From contig NZ_FNTD01000004.1 of assembly GCF_900104815.1 (NCBI RefSeq), positions 8,098,951 to 8,162,950 of the forward strand: DNA of 64,000 nucleotides, read 5' to 3'. A model generated the notes under the pieces. The model was not told the DNA's origin. It worked only from the letters and a program-made list of their open reading frames with translations, and ran no database searches. The position numbers and the translations under genes were made by a program. The stretch is from Streptomyces misionensis. Its GTDB lineage: Bacteria > Actinomycetota > Actinomycetes > Streptomycetales > Streptomycetaceae. Positions 34,556 to 45,222 of the stretch are shown here, piece after piece. Each line of letters opens with the position of its first letter. Within the stretch, counting starts at the first letter, position 1.

Positions 34556-34764
34556 CTGCTCCCCCTGCCGGGGGAGGGGCCCGGCGTCACCTCGCGTTCG
34601 AGGTGCTGTTCTCCTGCTCCCCGCACCCGCGAGGACGGTTCCCTGAGATCGAAACTGACGCACAGTTCGGTGTACTGCTCCCCGCACCCGCGGGGATGGC
34701 CCCCAGTGGAAGATGATCGTGAACACGGCTCCGGTCTGCTCCCTGCGCTCGTCGCTGTTCGTGG
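34556..34764 (+). CRISPR. minimal degenerate CRISPR array, type I-E-like
   Basis: Repeat starts lie at 34556, 34614, 34675 and 34736, i.e. 58, 61 and 61 bases apart. Two well-preserved repeats of 29 bases (34614-34642, 34675-34703) begin CTGCTCCCCGCACCCGCG and the second ends GGGGATGGCCCC. They are separated by 32-base unique spacers (34643-34674 and 34704-34735). The 29 + 32 geometry and the repeat sequence match Streptomyces type I-E arrays. The first unit (34556) is degenerate and the last is cut off after about 8 bases by IS110-derived sequence. No cas gene is in the window. Confidence 0.75.
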
Positions 34765-34913
34765 ACTGCCGCGAGCGAGCGGGCCAGTGACGGGATTACG
34801 AGGTCGAGGGTGCCGGTGCCCGGGACCACGACGGTCTGCTCGTCGAGGGCGTCGAAGACCTCGTCGATCAGCCGAGTGGCCATGCGGGGGGCGGGGGCCT
34901 TGGCCCGGATCAC
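34742..34913 (-). pseudogene. IS110-family transposase fragment
   Basis: The minus strand reads L-I-D-E-V-F-D-A-L-D-E-Q-T-V-V-V-P-G-T-G-T-L-D, then S-L-A-R-S-L-A-A-V-H-E-Q-R-R-A. This is the segment before the C-terminal transposase_20 domain of IS110/IS116 transposases. It ends at about 34742, exactly where the last CRISPR repeat breaks off. Neither the RuvC-like DEDD domain nor the Ser domain is present. Confidence 0.55.
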
Positions 34914-35046
34914 CTCAACGAGTCTGCGGCGACCTCACCCGGACGCCGAGGAGCGCGCCGAGGCGGGCCTGCGGGGGTGCGGGCGGCCTGCTCCAGCTGC
35001 TGCTGGCGCCGGAGCAGGGGCTTGTCCGTCGACAGGGCCGTACGGC

Positions 35047-35622
35047 TCAGGAGTTGCCCCAGGCTTCGAAGAATCGCGTGCGGTCGTCCTGGGTCTCGTG
35101 CAGCCGGCGCTTGGCAAGCAGTACGTGCCAGGCGGTGGTCTCGGCGTCACGCAGCCACAGCTGCCCGAGGTAGCGGCCGTCTGCGACGAGCGTGTCATGC
35201 GCCAGTGCGTCGCCGATCACCTTGGCCACGGCGTCGCGCTGGTGGTCGTCGAGTTCCGCTAGGAAGCTGAGCACGCGGTTGGCGATGCCCGCTTCGTTTC
35301 CCCTGGCCAGGCGGTCGAAGGCCGGGCCGCCCATGTTGCCGGGGTCGATGTACAAGGCGGCAGTGCCTCCCGCCTCCTCCAGCGCGCCCCAGAACGCGTT
35401 GCCGTCGGGCGTGCCCGGCAGGGGGAGGGCGGCGAAGAGGTCGATCAGATGACCGTTGGCTGCCTGGTTGTACGCGACGTCGCAGGTTGTCGCAGAAGCG
35501 ATCTTCGCGACGTGCCCGGCGGTCAGCCCTGCGCCCTGTGGCCAGTCCAGTGTGGTGTTGAGCTGCTGGGCGAGGTGCTGGGCCAGCTCACCGTCGTTGT
35601 CGAGGAATCGCCGGATGATCAC
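35047..35622 (-). CDS. hypothetical protein
   Basis: A 191-residue product starts at ATG 35622. It reads L-D-N-D-G-E-L-A-Q-H-L-A-Q-Q-L, L-T-A-G-H-V-A-K-I-A, then F-W-G-A-L-E-E-A-G-G-T-A-A-L-Y-I-D and G-Q-L-W-L-R-D-A-E-T-T-A-W-H-V-L-L-A-K-R-R. It looks helical and soluble and contains a single Cys. I do not know the family. It stands alone; codon use is normal for the genome. The short stretch 34914-35046 after it holds nothing convincing. Confidence 0.75.
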   Translation of the reverse strand: MIIRRFLDNDGELAQHLAQQLNTTLDWPQGAGLTAGHVAKIASATTCDVAYNQAANGHLIDLFAALPLPGTPDGNAFWGALEEAGGTAALYIDPGNMGGPAFDRLARGNEAGIANRVLSFLAELDDHQRDAVAKVIGDALAHDTLVADGRYLGQLWLRDAETTAWHVLLAKRRLHETQDDRTRFFEAWGNS

Positions 35623-36272
35623 AAGTTCCCCCAGGTCATTGCCAGTTGGCGTACGGAGGTGGCTTTCATCGCCTGTCAGTCTGCCGAATCGGACGGTGAT
35701 CCGCTGGGGTGCGTGGACAACGGCCGAAAGTGCTTGTCCGGGGTCGGCGAGATCGGCGCCGCCCGGGCCTGAACCGCCGTACGGCGCCGGGCAGCTGCTC
35801 GGACGTCACCGCGGCCGTACGCGAGCGGGCCCTGGCCATCGGCTCCGAGCGCGCCCGGCCCCTTCGTACGATGCGGCGTCCGGATCACGTGTCCTCCCCT
35901 TCGCGTCGGGCCTGCGCGAGCAGCACGGCCATGACATCGTTCGCCTGGTCCTCGGTCCGCTCAACGAGGTGTCCGCCACTTGGTCCGGAGTGCGGTCGAG
36001 GACCTGCCGAATGAGCCGTTCCATCAGTTCGGGGCCGGTGAGGTCCACCCTCGTGGGCCGACGCCGAGCGACGACCTCCGGCCCGGCCGGTGCGCCGGTC
36101 TCTGCTGCTGGGCTTTCTCCTCGAACGACGCCGTGGTCTTGAGTGCGCGTGGTTAAGGCCCGTTCCGGCCGATGAAGTTGCACCAAGCTGTGCGGAGACC
36201 GGAGCGGCAGCAGTGGTGGTCAGCTTGGAGATTTCGGCACGGGTGCTGGCCTCGCCGGTTGCGCCTTGGCTC
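35623..36272. other. 650-bp region, one weak coding relic
   Basis: The minus strand around 36090-35895 reads L-T-G-P-E-L-M-E-R-L-I-R-Q-V-L-D-R-T-P-D-Q-V-A-D, then after a frameshift E-R-T-E-D-Q-A-N-D-V-M-A-V-L-L-A-Q-A-R-R and TGA, a protein-like stretch of unknown family. The rest shows nothing recognisable. Confidence 0.3.
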
Positions 36273-36276
36273 CTAG

Positions 36277-37668
36277 TAGTGCTTCGTTACCTTGGGTGAT
36301 CTCGCCGGTGGTGGGCATTGTCCTGGTATGAGGTTGGGGGAGGTGGAACGGCTCCGGGGTGAGTTAGCGAGTTCGTTGCCGATGCGTTCGGGTCATTGCT
36401 GCGGCGGGATCAGCGGCGGTGGAGCGAGTGTTATCTGCGGGGTCTGATGCTGGACGGCCGTCGGAAGTCGATCCAGCCGATGGCCGATCGGTTGCCGGAC
36501 GGCAACATGCAGGCCCTGCAGCAGTTCGTGAACCAGTCGCCGTGGGATCCGCTGCCGGTCAGGCGGCGGATCCCACGGCGACTGTGCGCGGCTGTCGTCC
36601 CGCAGGTGTGGGTGATCGACGACGTGTCGTTCCCCAAGTGCGGGACGGCGTCGGTCGGGGTGGCCCGCCAGTACTGCGGAGCGATGGCGAGACGGGCGAA
36701 CTGCCAGGTCGCCGTCAGCCTCCATGCAGCCACCGACGCGGCCTCATGCCCGCTGCAGTGGCAGTTGTACTTACCCAAGGAGTGGACGGACGAGCCAGGA
36801 CGCTGCCGCAGGGCCGGAGTCCCGGACGGCACCAGCCACCAGGAGAAATGGCGCCTCGCGCTCGGCCTGCCGACTGGCAACTGAAGGCCCCGATGGTGGT
36901 CGCCGACGCCGGCTACGGAGTCAGCACACCCTTCCGGACGGGCCTGGAAGAACGCGGTCTGTCCTACGTGCTCGCGCTGACGGGCAAGGAGGTCGCTCAT
37001 CCCCGTGACGTCGAGCCGCACCGCCCTGCCTATGGCGGACTCGGACCGCCGCCCCTGCCCCGCTACCGCACCGAGCCACGACCCCTCTCGGCTCACGCGA
37101 TCGAAGCTGGTGCGGACGGGTTCACCGAGATGACCTGGCGGCAGGGCAGCAAGGGTGCCATGACCTCCCGTTTCGCGGTGCTGACGGTGAGGCCGGCAGG
37201 CAAGCAGGTCCTGGCCGCCGCCCAGGCGGCGGGCGGCGGTTGCAACCGGTGGGAAGGTGTCCTGCCTCAACGCACCGTGCTGGTGGAGTGGCCCGCCGGC
37301 CACGACGCCCCGACGGGCTACTGGATATCGAACCTGCCCACGACCACCCCCATCGCCGATCTCGTGCGGTGGGCAAAGATGCGCTGGCGGATCGAGCACG
37401 ACTACCGCGAACTCAAGCACGGCCTGGCCTGGACCACTTCGAGGGCCGCACCTGGCGCGGCTGGCACCACCACGTCACCCTCGTAACCGCCGCCCAGGCC
37501 TTCCTCACCCTCCGGCGGCTCGACCCAAGAGCTCAGATGCCGGCCTGACCCTCTACCAGGTCCTCGACGTACTCCAGGACCTGCTGAGGTGCTGGACCGG
37601 CACCTGCGCCACCTGCGGCCGACCCCTGCCGACCAGCAGAAGCAGACCCAGCACCTAACGAAGCACTA
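36277..37668 (+). mobile_element. IS701-family insertion sequence, 1392 bp
   Basis: Perfect 13-bp terminal inverted repeats TAGTGCTTCGTTA (36277-36289) and TAACGAAGCACTA (37656-37668) are flanked on both sides by CTAG (36273-36276 and 37669-37672), the 4-bp target duplication of YTAR type expected of IS701. The transposase stop lies inside the right repeat. The ends therefore look intact, but the transposase gene has several frameshifts. Confidence 0.9.
36328..37658 (+). pseudogene. IS701-family transposase with four frameshifts
   Basis: From ATG 36328 the start M-R-L-G-E-V-E-R-L-R-G-E-L-A-S shifts near 36375 to L-L-R-R-D-Q-R-R-W-S-E-C-Y-L-R-G-L-M-L-D-G and V-W-V-I-D-D-V-S-F-P-K-C-G (first Asp). 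It shifts near 36870 to K-A-P-M-V-V-A-D-A-G-Y-G (second Asp), M-R-W-R-I-E-H-D-Y-R-E-L-K (catalytic Glu), then near 37425 to F-E-G-R-T-W-R-G-W-H-H-H-V-T and near 37525 to L-T-L-Y-Q-V-L. All catalytic parts exist but in different frames. Either a dead copy or an error-rich stretch. Confidence 0.85.
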
Positions 37669-37672
37669 CTAG

Positions 37673-38034
37673 TCGTCCTTGATGCGTCCGTCCAGAGCGC
37701 TCGCCCGCACTCATAGGGGACTGGGAGGGACGGCGAAACTCCTGAAGAGGCCTTGTAGCGCGGCGCCGAGCCTGCTGGGGGCAAGGATTCGGGCTCGCGC
37801 TCGGCGGAGGGCTGCTGTTGCCGGATACGAAAGGGGGCGAGGGCTGCCCCAATGGCTTCCCCCTGTGGTGCACGTCACTCGTTGGTCCGACGCTTTTGGT
37901 TCGATAGGGAGCAATGTCCACTTGTGACGATCTAGAAGTTGCCATGAACGTAGCTTTACCCTCCTGTGTGCGATCCGTGGAAGATCGTTCACGTTGCGTC
38001 AGAGTCTGGCAGGACTCTGTGGGGAGGGTGTGTC
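37673..38034. other. upstream region of the first LamG gene
   Basis: No gene supported. The sequence from about 37900 on (TTCGATAGGGAGCAATG and following) is less G+C-rich and should hold the promoter of the LamG-rhs operon. GGGGAGGG (38021-38028) is the ribosome-binding site for ATG 38035. Confidence 0.45.
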
Positions 38035-41000
38035 ATGCCTGTGGGGGTGCGGCTGCGTGCCGCCGGGGTGATCTTGTCCACTGCGGTGGCGCTGAGTGGA
38101 CTCGCGGTCACCAACGCGGTGGGTGCCGCCCGCACCGGGGCGCCGGCTGCTGTGACATCGGAAGCACCGTCCGCGGAGCAGCCCACGCTGACCGAGGCTG
38201 CGGCGTTTGTCCAGGCCAGGCGTACAGGTAAGCCGGTGGAGGTGGCCTCGCTGCGGGGAGAGAGCCGCGAGGTCTACGCCACGCCCGAGGGGAACCTGGA
38301 GGCGCGGGAGCATCTGCGGCCTGTGCGGGCCAGGGCGGGGGGCGAATGGAAGCCGATCGACACTGATTTGGCCAAGACGGACAGCGGCATGGTCGCGCCG
38401 AAGGTCATCGCCGTCGGCCTGGAGTTCTCGGGCGGCGGGACCGCGCCGATGGTGCGGATGACCAAGGCCGGGCGGACGTTGGCTCTGTCCTGGCCCGGCA
38501 CGCTTCCTGCTCCTCGGATCGACGGTGACAACGCGACGTATCTTGATGTTCTGCCTGGTGTGGATCTGCGGCTCGGGGCGCAGGAAGACGGATTCACGCA
38601 ATTGCTGGTGGTGAAGTCGGCTGAGGCTGCGGCCAGCAAGGAACTGGCGGCGCTGCGACTGAAGTTGGACGGCGACGGCGTGGACGTTCGTGAGACAGGC
38701 GGGGGTGGGCTGGAGGCTGTCGACAAGGGTGCCGGCAGCGCGGTGTTCGAGGCGCCGCAGCCGCTGATGTGGGATTCAAGTGGGGGCCCCGCGGCGGAGC
38801 AGACGGCTGCCGCGCGTTCCTTGGGCGCCGCGACGGCTGGAAGTGCTGCCGGCGACGAGCCCGGGGCGGCCGAGTCGGGGAAACTGGCGCCGGTCGATGT
38901 GGAGGTGCCAGCCGGGCAAGACGAGCTGGTGCTGAAGCCGGATACTGAGGTACTCAAGGGCCAGGACATGGTGTACCCGGTCTACATCGACCCGCAGTGG
39001 TACTCCCCGAAGGCGTCGGCGTGGACGATGGTGTCGAAGTACTGGGCGTCGTCGCCGCAATGGAAGTTCAACGGCGACTCCGACGCGGGTATGGGCTACT
39101 GCGGCTGGTCGTATTGCAAGCCGTACGACACCAAGCGTCTTTTCTACCGGATACCGGTATCGAAGTTCGCGGGGACGTCTGTGCTGTCGGCGGAGTTCGT
39201 GGTGCGCAACACATGGTCGGCGTCCTGTGGTGCACGCAGTGTGGAGCTGTGGCGGACGAAGGACATCTCGTCATCGACGACGTGGAACTCGCAGAACGCT
39301 GCCGGGTACTGGATCAAGCAGCTGTCTTCGCAGTCGTTCGCGTACGGCTACGAAGGATGTGCGGCCAAAGACGCCGAATTCGATGTGAAGTCTGCGGTTC
39401 AGGAGGCCGCGGACAAGAACTGGGCGACCATGACGTTCGGTCTCCAGGCCGCCAACGAGAGTGACGCCTACGGTTGGAAGCGGTTCTCCGGCGACGCGTA
39501 TCTGCGGGTGAAGTACAACCGGCCGCCGTCCCAGATCAAGCTGTCGCAGCTGACGATGGAGTACGGCGGCGCGTGCAAGAAGTCAGCGGACGCGCCGCGC
39601 ATACGCACACTGGGCAAGATCTACGCGAACAACGTCAGCGACCCGGACGCTGACAACGTTGCAGTGCAGTTCCAGGCGAAGTGGGACTCCGGGGACGGCA
39701 AGGGACTGATCGCGCGGTGGACGCCGGCGCTCACATCGTCCAAGAAGTCCGGGTCCAGCTTCTCGATCGCCTTGCCGTCATCGATCCCGCAGAACAAGCA
39801 GATCCAGTGGTACGCGCGCGCCTATGACGGGCCCAGTACTCGCCGTGGTCGTACGCGGGCGGCTCCACGAGCTGCTACTTCGTCTATGACACCTCAGTGC
39901 CCAAGGCACCGACGATCTCCTCCGGCGACTACCCGGCCTCCGACTCGGAGAACCCGGACGACCCCTGGTTCGACGGGGTAGGTAAGTACGGGTCATTCGA
40001 ACTCAAAGCCGCGGACACCGATGTGACCAAGTACTGGTTCGGCATCAACGGCGACCCCACGTCGGCGAACACGATCATCACCTCCGCGGGTGCCGCGAAG
40101 ACCGCGAAGATGCTGCCGGCCAAGGAGGGCCTGAACTTCGTCACGGCCAAGGCGTTCGACCAGGCAGGCAACGGCAGTGAGATCCGCACCTACCAGTTCC
40201 GCGTGAAGGCCGGGCAGCCGGAGCGGGCGATGTGGCAGATGGACGAGCCGGCCGGGGCAACCCAGGCTGCGGGATCGGCACCGGAACGCACCGCGGAGTT
40301 GAGAGGCGGTGTGACGCCGGGCGTGGACGGGGTGAAGGGCACGGCCATGTCCTTCAACGGGACCGACGGCTACGCCGTGACCGACATCCCCACCGTGGAC
40401 ACCTCAACCGGATTCTCGGTCTCCGCGTGGGCGAAGCTGTCGACGATGCCGGACCAGGCAGCCATCATCGCTGCCCAACCCGGCAACTACTCCCCGGGTT
40501 TCGAGCTGTACTACTCCAAGGCGTACGACAGGTGGGCGTTCAACCAGTACAAGGCCGATGTCTCGGGAGCGGGCATCGCGCGCGCCATGCAGCCTTCCGC
40601 AGGCGGAGCCAAAGCAGGGCAATGGACGCACCTCGTGGGCACCTACAGTTCCAGCAGCTACGAACTGAAGCTGTACGTCGACGGCGAACTCGTAGGCACC
40701 ACGATCCACGACACCCCCTGGGACGCACGCCGGGGACTGCAGATCGGCGCCGGCTCCTACGACGGCAAACCGGCCTCGTTCTTCCCTGGCGTGATCGACG
40801 AGGTGCAGATCTTCGACAAGCCGATAACGGCCGCCGAGGTGACGCACTTGTACAACAAGGAACCGGTCCCCTCGGGGCGTCCGGCACGCGCGGTGTTCTC
40901 GATGGACGAGCCTGCCGATGCGACGAAGCTGACCGGCAGGGCTGAAGTACCGGCGGCCCGGTTCGTCGGAGGTGTCACCCCGGGGCAGCCGGGCGTCGCG

Positions 41001-42278
41001 GGCAAGGCGATGACGCTGAACGGCATCGACGGCTACGCCACCGCAGGCCGGCCGCTACTGAACAATCAGCGCGGCTTGACCGTGTCCGCGTGGGCCAAGC
41101 TCCCGAAGACCAAGCCGGATCACGCAGCGATCGTCGCCACGCAGACAAGTACCTACCGACCGGGCCTGGAGCTGTACTACTCCAAGGCGTACGACCGATG
41201 GGTGTTCAACCAGTACTCGGCCGACTCACCGGACGCCACACCGATTCGGGCCATGCAGGCCGACGGACAGACCGCCAACGGCGACACCTGGACGCACCTG
41301 GTCGGTGTACAGGACACGGTCGCCAAGAAACTCACCCTGTACGTCAACGGGGTGAAAGCCGGCGAGACCGATCTGAAGGCCAACTGGTACGCCGGCGGCG
41401 CGGTGCAGATCGGTGCCGGTTCCTACGACGGCAAGCTGGACTCGTTCTTCCCCGGACAAATCGACGACGTGCGCATGTTCGATCGTCCGGTGTCGGCGGC
41501 CGAGGTCCAGCAGATGTTCAAGCAGCGCCCGCTGGTCAAGGGACGCTGGACGTTCGAGACCGCCACGGGCTCCCCGCTCGTGACCCCGGACGCGTCAGCA
41601 TCGGGTAACGCGATGACGCTCTACGGCGGCGCACAGATCGATTCCGGATGGGTCGACGGCGGCCTCACACTCGACGGCGTCGACGGCTACGGCGTCACCT
41701 CCACGGCGCCCGTGGACACCAGTGCCAGCTTCACCGTCAGCGCATGGGTTCAGGCTGCCGCCGTGCCGCAGAAGGGCGTGGCCCTGCTCAGCGTGCCCGG
41801 AACGACGCAAAACGCGTTCACGGTGCGCTATGAGCCAAGTGCCACACCTGACACGGATCCCGGGCGGTGGCGGGTTGCCATGGCCTCAGCGGACAGCAGC
41901 GATGCCACAGTCAAACAAGTCGACCACGGAAAGTTCTACAGCCCGACCGACTGGACGCACGTGGCCCTGGTCTACGACGGCTTCGCCAAACACCTGTCGC
42001 TGTACGTGAACGGTGAGCTGGAAGAGACCGTCTGCGCGGACGGGGACGACACGACCTGCACGGAGAACTTCTCGTGGGCGGATGACGTGCTGGCGTTCAA
42101 GTCGTCCCAGCCGATGCAACTCGGACGGGCCAGGACAGGGACAAGCACCTGGGGCGAGTACTGGCCCGGCACGGTCTCCGACGTGTGGTCGTTCCAAGGC
42201 GCATTGAGCAGCACCCAGATCGAGAGGCTGGCCATGGGCTGGCCCGGCATGCCCACCGACGTACCCGGTGACGACTGA
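38035..42278 (+). pseudogene. secreted LamG/DNRLRE surface protein, one frameshift
   Basis: About 1414 residues are encoded from ATG 38035. A signal peptide (R-L-R-A-A-G-V-I-L-S-T-A-V-A-L-S-G-L-A) ends with an A-V-G-A cleavage site. A region typical of Streptomyces Rhs partners follows, then a DNRLRE-like beta domain beginning Y-P-V-Y-I-D-P-Q-W (about residue 315). Near 39835 one base shifts the frame; the second frame continues Y-S-P-W-S-Y-A-G-G-S-T-S-C-Y-F-V-Y-D-T. It then holds three concanavalin-like LamG domains (about 40230-40860, 40890-41510, 41530-42260) with W-T-H-L-V-G and Y-D-G-K-L-D-S-F-F-P-G repeats. Such proteins precede rhs genes and probably form the extracellular carrier or receptor-binding partner (inference). 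Confidence 0.85.
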
Positions 42279-42332
42279 CCCACCCCGTCACCCGCCTACG
42301 ACAAACCCTCGACTCGGCATTCAACTTCGCAT

Positions 42333-42357
42333 CGGCCTGCGCTTCCAACGCAGGCCG
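42333..42357 (+). promoter_or_regulatory. intergenic hairpin between LamG and rhs genes
   Basis: CGGCCTGCG (42333-42341) pairs perfectly with CGCAGGCCG (42349-42357), a 9-bp stem with a 7-base loop, 28 bases before the rhs ATG. It could be a terminator for the LamG gene or an attenuator that limits rhs expression. Confidence 0.55.
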
Positions 42358-42384
42358 GGCTTGCGGTGAAGGACGAAAGACAGG

Positions 42385-45102
42385 ATGAACGGCAGATCCA
42401 GCAAGCGGTTCACACGGCTGCGACGACGTGTCGCACTGGCTTCGGCCGCGCTCATGGTCGGCACGCTCCTGCAGACAGCGACGCAGCCGGCCCTCGCGGC
42501 AGACCCCGGAACGGGCCGTCCCGCCGTCCCCAGTTCCGACAAACCGGTCCCCATGACCGGGGTCAAGGTCAAGCCCCGTACCTTGATGAAGCAACCGCGC
42601 ACGCCGCAGACGCCGCCGAAGGCGGCCTGGCCCAAACCGGCAGCGGCAGTAGTCGAACTACCCTCCACCGCGACGAAAAACGCTGTACCCCCGGCTGTCA
42701 GGGCCAAGGGTCTTCCGTTGACCCTGGACACGCAGGGCAAGGCCAGCAACAAGCCGGTGGCCGGAGCGATCGAGGCTCGCGTCCTTGACCGCGAGACCGC
42801 CAAGAAGGCCTCCGTGGACGGGCCCCTCATCTCACTGCGACTGAAGGACAAAGACGCGGCCGGACAGGCGGGTCGGCCCGGCCATGTGCGAGCCAGCCTG
42901 GACTACTCCAGCTTCACCGACGCCTACGGCGGCGGCTACGCCTCCCGCCTCACTCTGATCGAACTGCCTGCGTGCGCGCTCACCACCCCCAACGAGGCAC
43001 GCTGCCGCACCAGCAAGTCGGTGCCGACGGTCAACCACACCGAGAAGCAGACCCTCACCGCGCAGAACCTGTCTCTCAGCGCCGGCGCGCCCGCAGTTCT
43101 CGCCGCCGTGGCGGGGACACAGAGCGCAAACGGGGACTACAAGGCCACATCGCTGTCCCCCTCCGCGACCTGGAACACCAATCTGAACACCGGTGACTTC
43201 GCCTGGTCCTACAACATGCCCGTACCGGACGTTCCAGGCGGTCTTACCCCCAACGTCGCACTGTCGTACTCGTCGGGCTCCGTCGACGGCCGCACCGGCA
43301 ACACCAACAACCAGGCGACCTGGGCGGGCGACGGCTTCGACATGTGGCCCGGTTTCATCGAACGCAGATACAAGCCCTGCGCCGACGAAGGTGAGAAGGA
43401 CGCGGACGGCAACAAGCCCGGAGACGTGTGCTGGGCCTACGACAACGCCTTCCTCACCTTCAACGGCAAGGGCGGCGAACTGGTCCCGAACGGCACCAAT
43501 TCCTGGAAGCTCAAAGAGGACGACGGCACCAAAATCGACCGCCTGACCTCCAGCGACCGCGGCAACGGCGACAACGACGGCGAATACTGGCGGCTGACCG
43601 ACCCGAACGGCACCCGCTACTACTTCGGCTACAACCGGCTGCCCGGCTGGACGGACGGCAAAACAACCACCCAATCCGCCTGGACCGTCCCCGTCTTCGG
43701 AAACGACACGGGAGAACCCTGCCACGCCTCGACGTTCGCGGACTCGTGGTGCCAGCAGGCCTGGCGATGGAACCTCGACTACGCCGTCGACGTGCACGGC
43801 AACGCCATCGCCTACTACTACAACCAGGAGACCAACTCCTACGGCCGCAACCTGAAGGCCAAGGACAACACCCGCTACGTACGCGGCGGCACCCTCGACC
43901 ACATCGAGTACGGCCTGAAGTCCTCCTCCATGTACGGCACCACGGCACTGGCCAAGGTCAGCTTCACCAGCACCGAGCGCTGCCTGTCCGCCACCGGCTG
44001 CTCGGACATCGACAAGGACCCCGCCCTCTGGTACGACACGCCCTGGGACCTGAACTGCGAGGCGGACAAGGACTGCGACAACGGCCGTTTCTCACCCGCA
44101 TTCTTCACCCGCAAGAGGCTCACCCAGGTGACCACCCAGGTCTGGGACGGCAGCACCTACAAGGATGTCGACTCCTGGGCACTGACTCACCGCTGGGGCA
44201 TGGCAGACACCGACTACCAGCTGCTGCTCGACTCCATCCAGCACACCGGACACACCGCCACCCCTTCCATCACCCTGCCGAAGACGACGTTCGCCTACAC
44301 CCAGCTCGTCAACCGCCTCGACAAGACCGGTGACGGCTACCCGCCCTTCGTCAAGGACCGCCTTTCCACAGTCGCCGACGAGTCCGGCGGCCAGATAGAC
44401 ATCAACTACTCGCAGCCCGCCTGCGACTCCAACGCGCTGCCCACCCCCCAGACCAACACCACACGCTGCTTCCCCCAGTACATAGGCGGCAGCACCACGG
44501 ACGACCCCGAACTGCAGTGGTTCAACAAGTACGTGGTCACCTCCGTGACCGCGACCGACCGCACCGGTGGCGCACCGGACCAGGTCACCTCCTACGCCTA
44601 TCTGGGCGGGGCAGCCTGGCACTACGACGATGACGACGGTCTGACCAAGGAGAAGTTCAAGACCTGGTCGCAGTGGCGCGGCTACGGCCACGTGCGTGTG
44701 CAGACCGGCGGCCAGGGCGGCGCCTCGGCCATGAAATCGCAGGCGGACACCTACTTCCTGCGGGGCATGGACGGGGACCGCAAGGACACCTCCGGCGGCA
44801 CCAAGTCCGTGACCATCACCCTGGACGGCGACGAAGGCGATCCGATCACCGACCACGAGTCGGCGGCAGGCTTCGCATACAAGACCGTCAGCTACTCCGG
44901 CCCCGACGGCAAGATCCTGGCCAAGACGGTCAACCGGCCCTGGCACCACGAAACAGCCAAGAAGACACGCGACTGGGGCACCGTCACCGCCAACTTCACC
45001 GGAACCTCCGACACCAAGAGCTGGACAACGCTGGACGACGGCGCCGGCTCCAAGTGGCGCACCACCTCCACCACCAACACCTACGACACCGTCGCCGGAT
45101 GA
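42385..45102 (+). CDS. Rhs polymorphic toxin, N-terminal half (ends at internal TGA)
   Basis: The 905-residue frame starts with a signal peptide (L-R-R-R-V-A-L-A-S-A-A-L-M-V-G-T-L-L, cleavage after A-L-A near 39). It continues with an SpvB/TcdB-like beta-propeller region: G-D-Y-K-A-T-S-L-S-P-S, G-G-L-T-P-N-V-A-L-S-Y-S-S-G-S-V-D-G-R, W-A-G-D-G-F-D-M-W-P-G-F-I-E-R-R-Y. Many paired Cys suggest extracellular disulphides. TGA at 45100-45102 interrupts it, but the same frame goes on without shift (I-K-Q-A-D-D-F-G-D-D) into the YD-repeat shell, so a CGA- or GGA-to-TGA change is likely. Alone this half could not deliver a toxin. Confidence 0.88.
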   Translation: MNGRSSKRFTRLRRRVALASAALMVGTLLQTATQPALAADPGTGRPAVPSSDKPVPMTGVKVKPRTLMKQPRTPQTPPKAAWPKPAAAVVELPSTATKNAVPPAVRAKGLPLTLDTQGKASNKPVAGAIEARVLDRETAKKASVDGPLISLRLKDKDAAGQAGRPGHVRASLDYSSFTDAYGGGYASRLTLIELPACALTTPNEARCRTSKSVPTVNHTEKQTLTAQNLSLSAGAPAVLAAVAGTQSANGDYKATSLSPSATWNTNLNTGDFAWSYNMPVPDVPGGLTPNVALSYSSGSVDGRTGNTNNQATWAGDGFDMWPGFIERRYKPCADEGEKDADGNKPGDVCWAYDNAFLTFNGKGGELVPNGTNSWKLKEDDGTKIDRLTSSDRGNGDNDGEYWRLTDPNGTRYYFGYNRLPGWTDGKTTTQSAWTVPVFGNDTGEPCHASTFADSWCQQAWRWNLDYAVDVHGNAIAYYYNQETNSYGRNLKAKDNTRYVRGGTLDHIEYGLKSSSMYGTTALAKVSFTSTERCLSATGCSDIDKDPALWYDTPWDLNCEADKDCDNGRFSPAFFTRKRLTQVTTQVWDGSTYKDVDSWALTHRWGMADTDYQLLLDSIQHTGHTATPSITLPKTTFAYTQLVNRLDKTGDGYPPFVKDRLSTVADESGGQIDINYSQPACDSNALPTPQTNTTRCFPQYIGGSTTDDPELQWFNKYVVTSVTATDRTGGAPDQVTSYAYLGGAAWHYDDDDGLTKEKFKTWSQWRGYGHVRVQTGGQGGASAMKSQADTYFLRGMDGDRKDTSGGTKSVTITLDGDEGDPITDHESAAGFAYKTVSYSGPDGKILAKTVNRPWHHETAKKTRDWGTVTANFTGTSDTKSWTTLDDGAGSKWRTTSTTNTYDTVAG

Positions 45103-45222
45103 ATAAAGCAAGCCGACGACTTCGGCGACGACAGCACATCCGACGACGACACCTGCACGCGCACCTTCTACGCGACCAACACCACCGACAACATCCTCAC
45201 CCTCCCATCCCGCGTCGAGACG

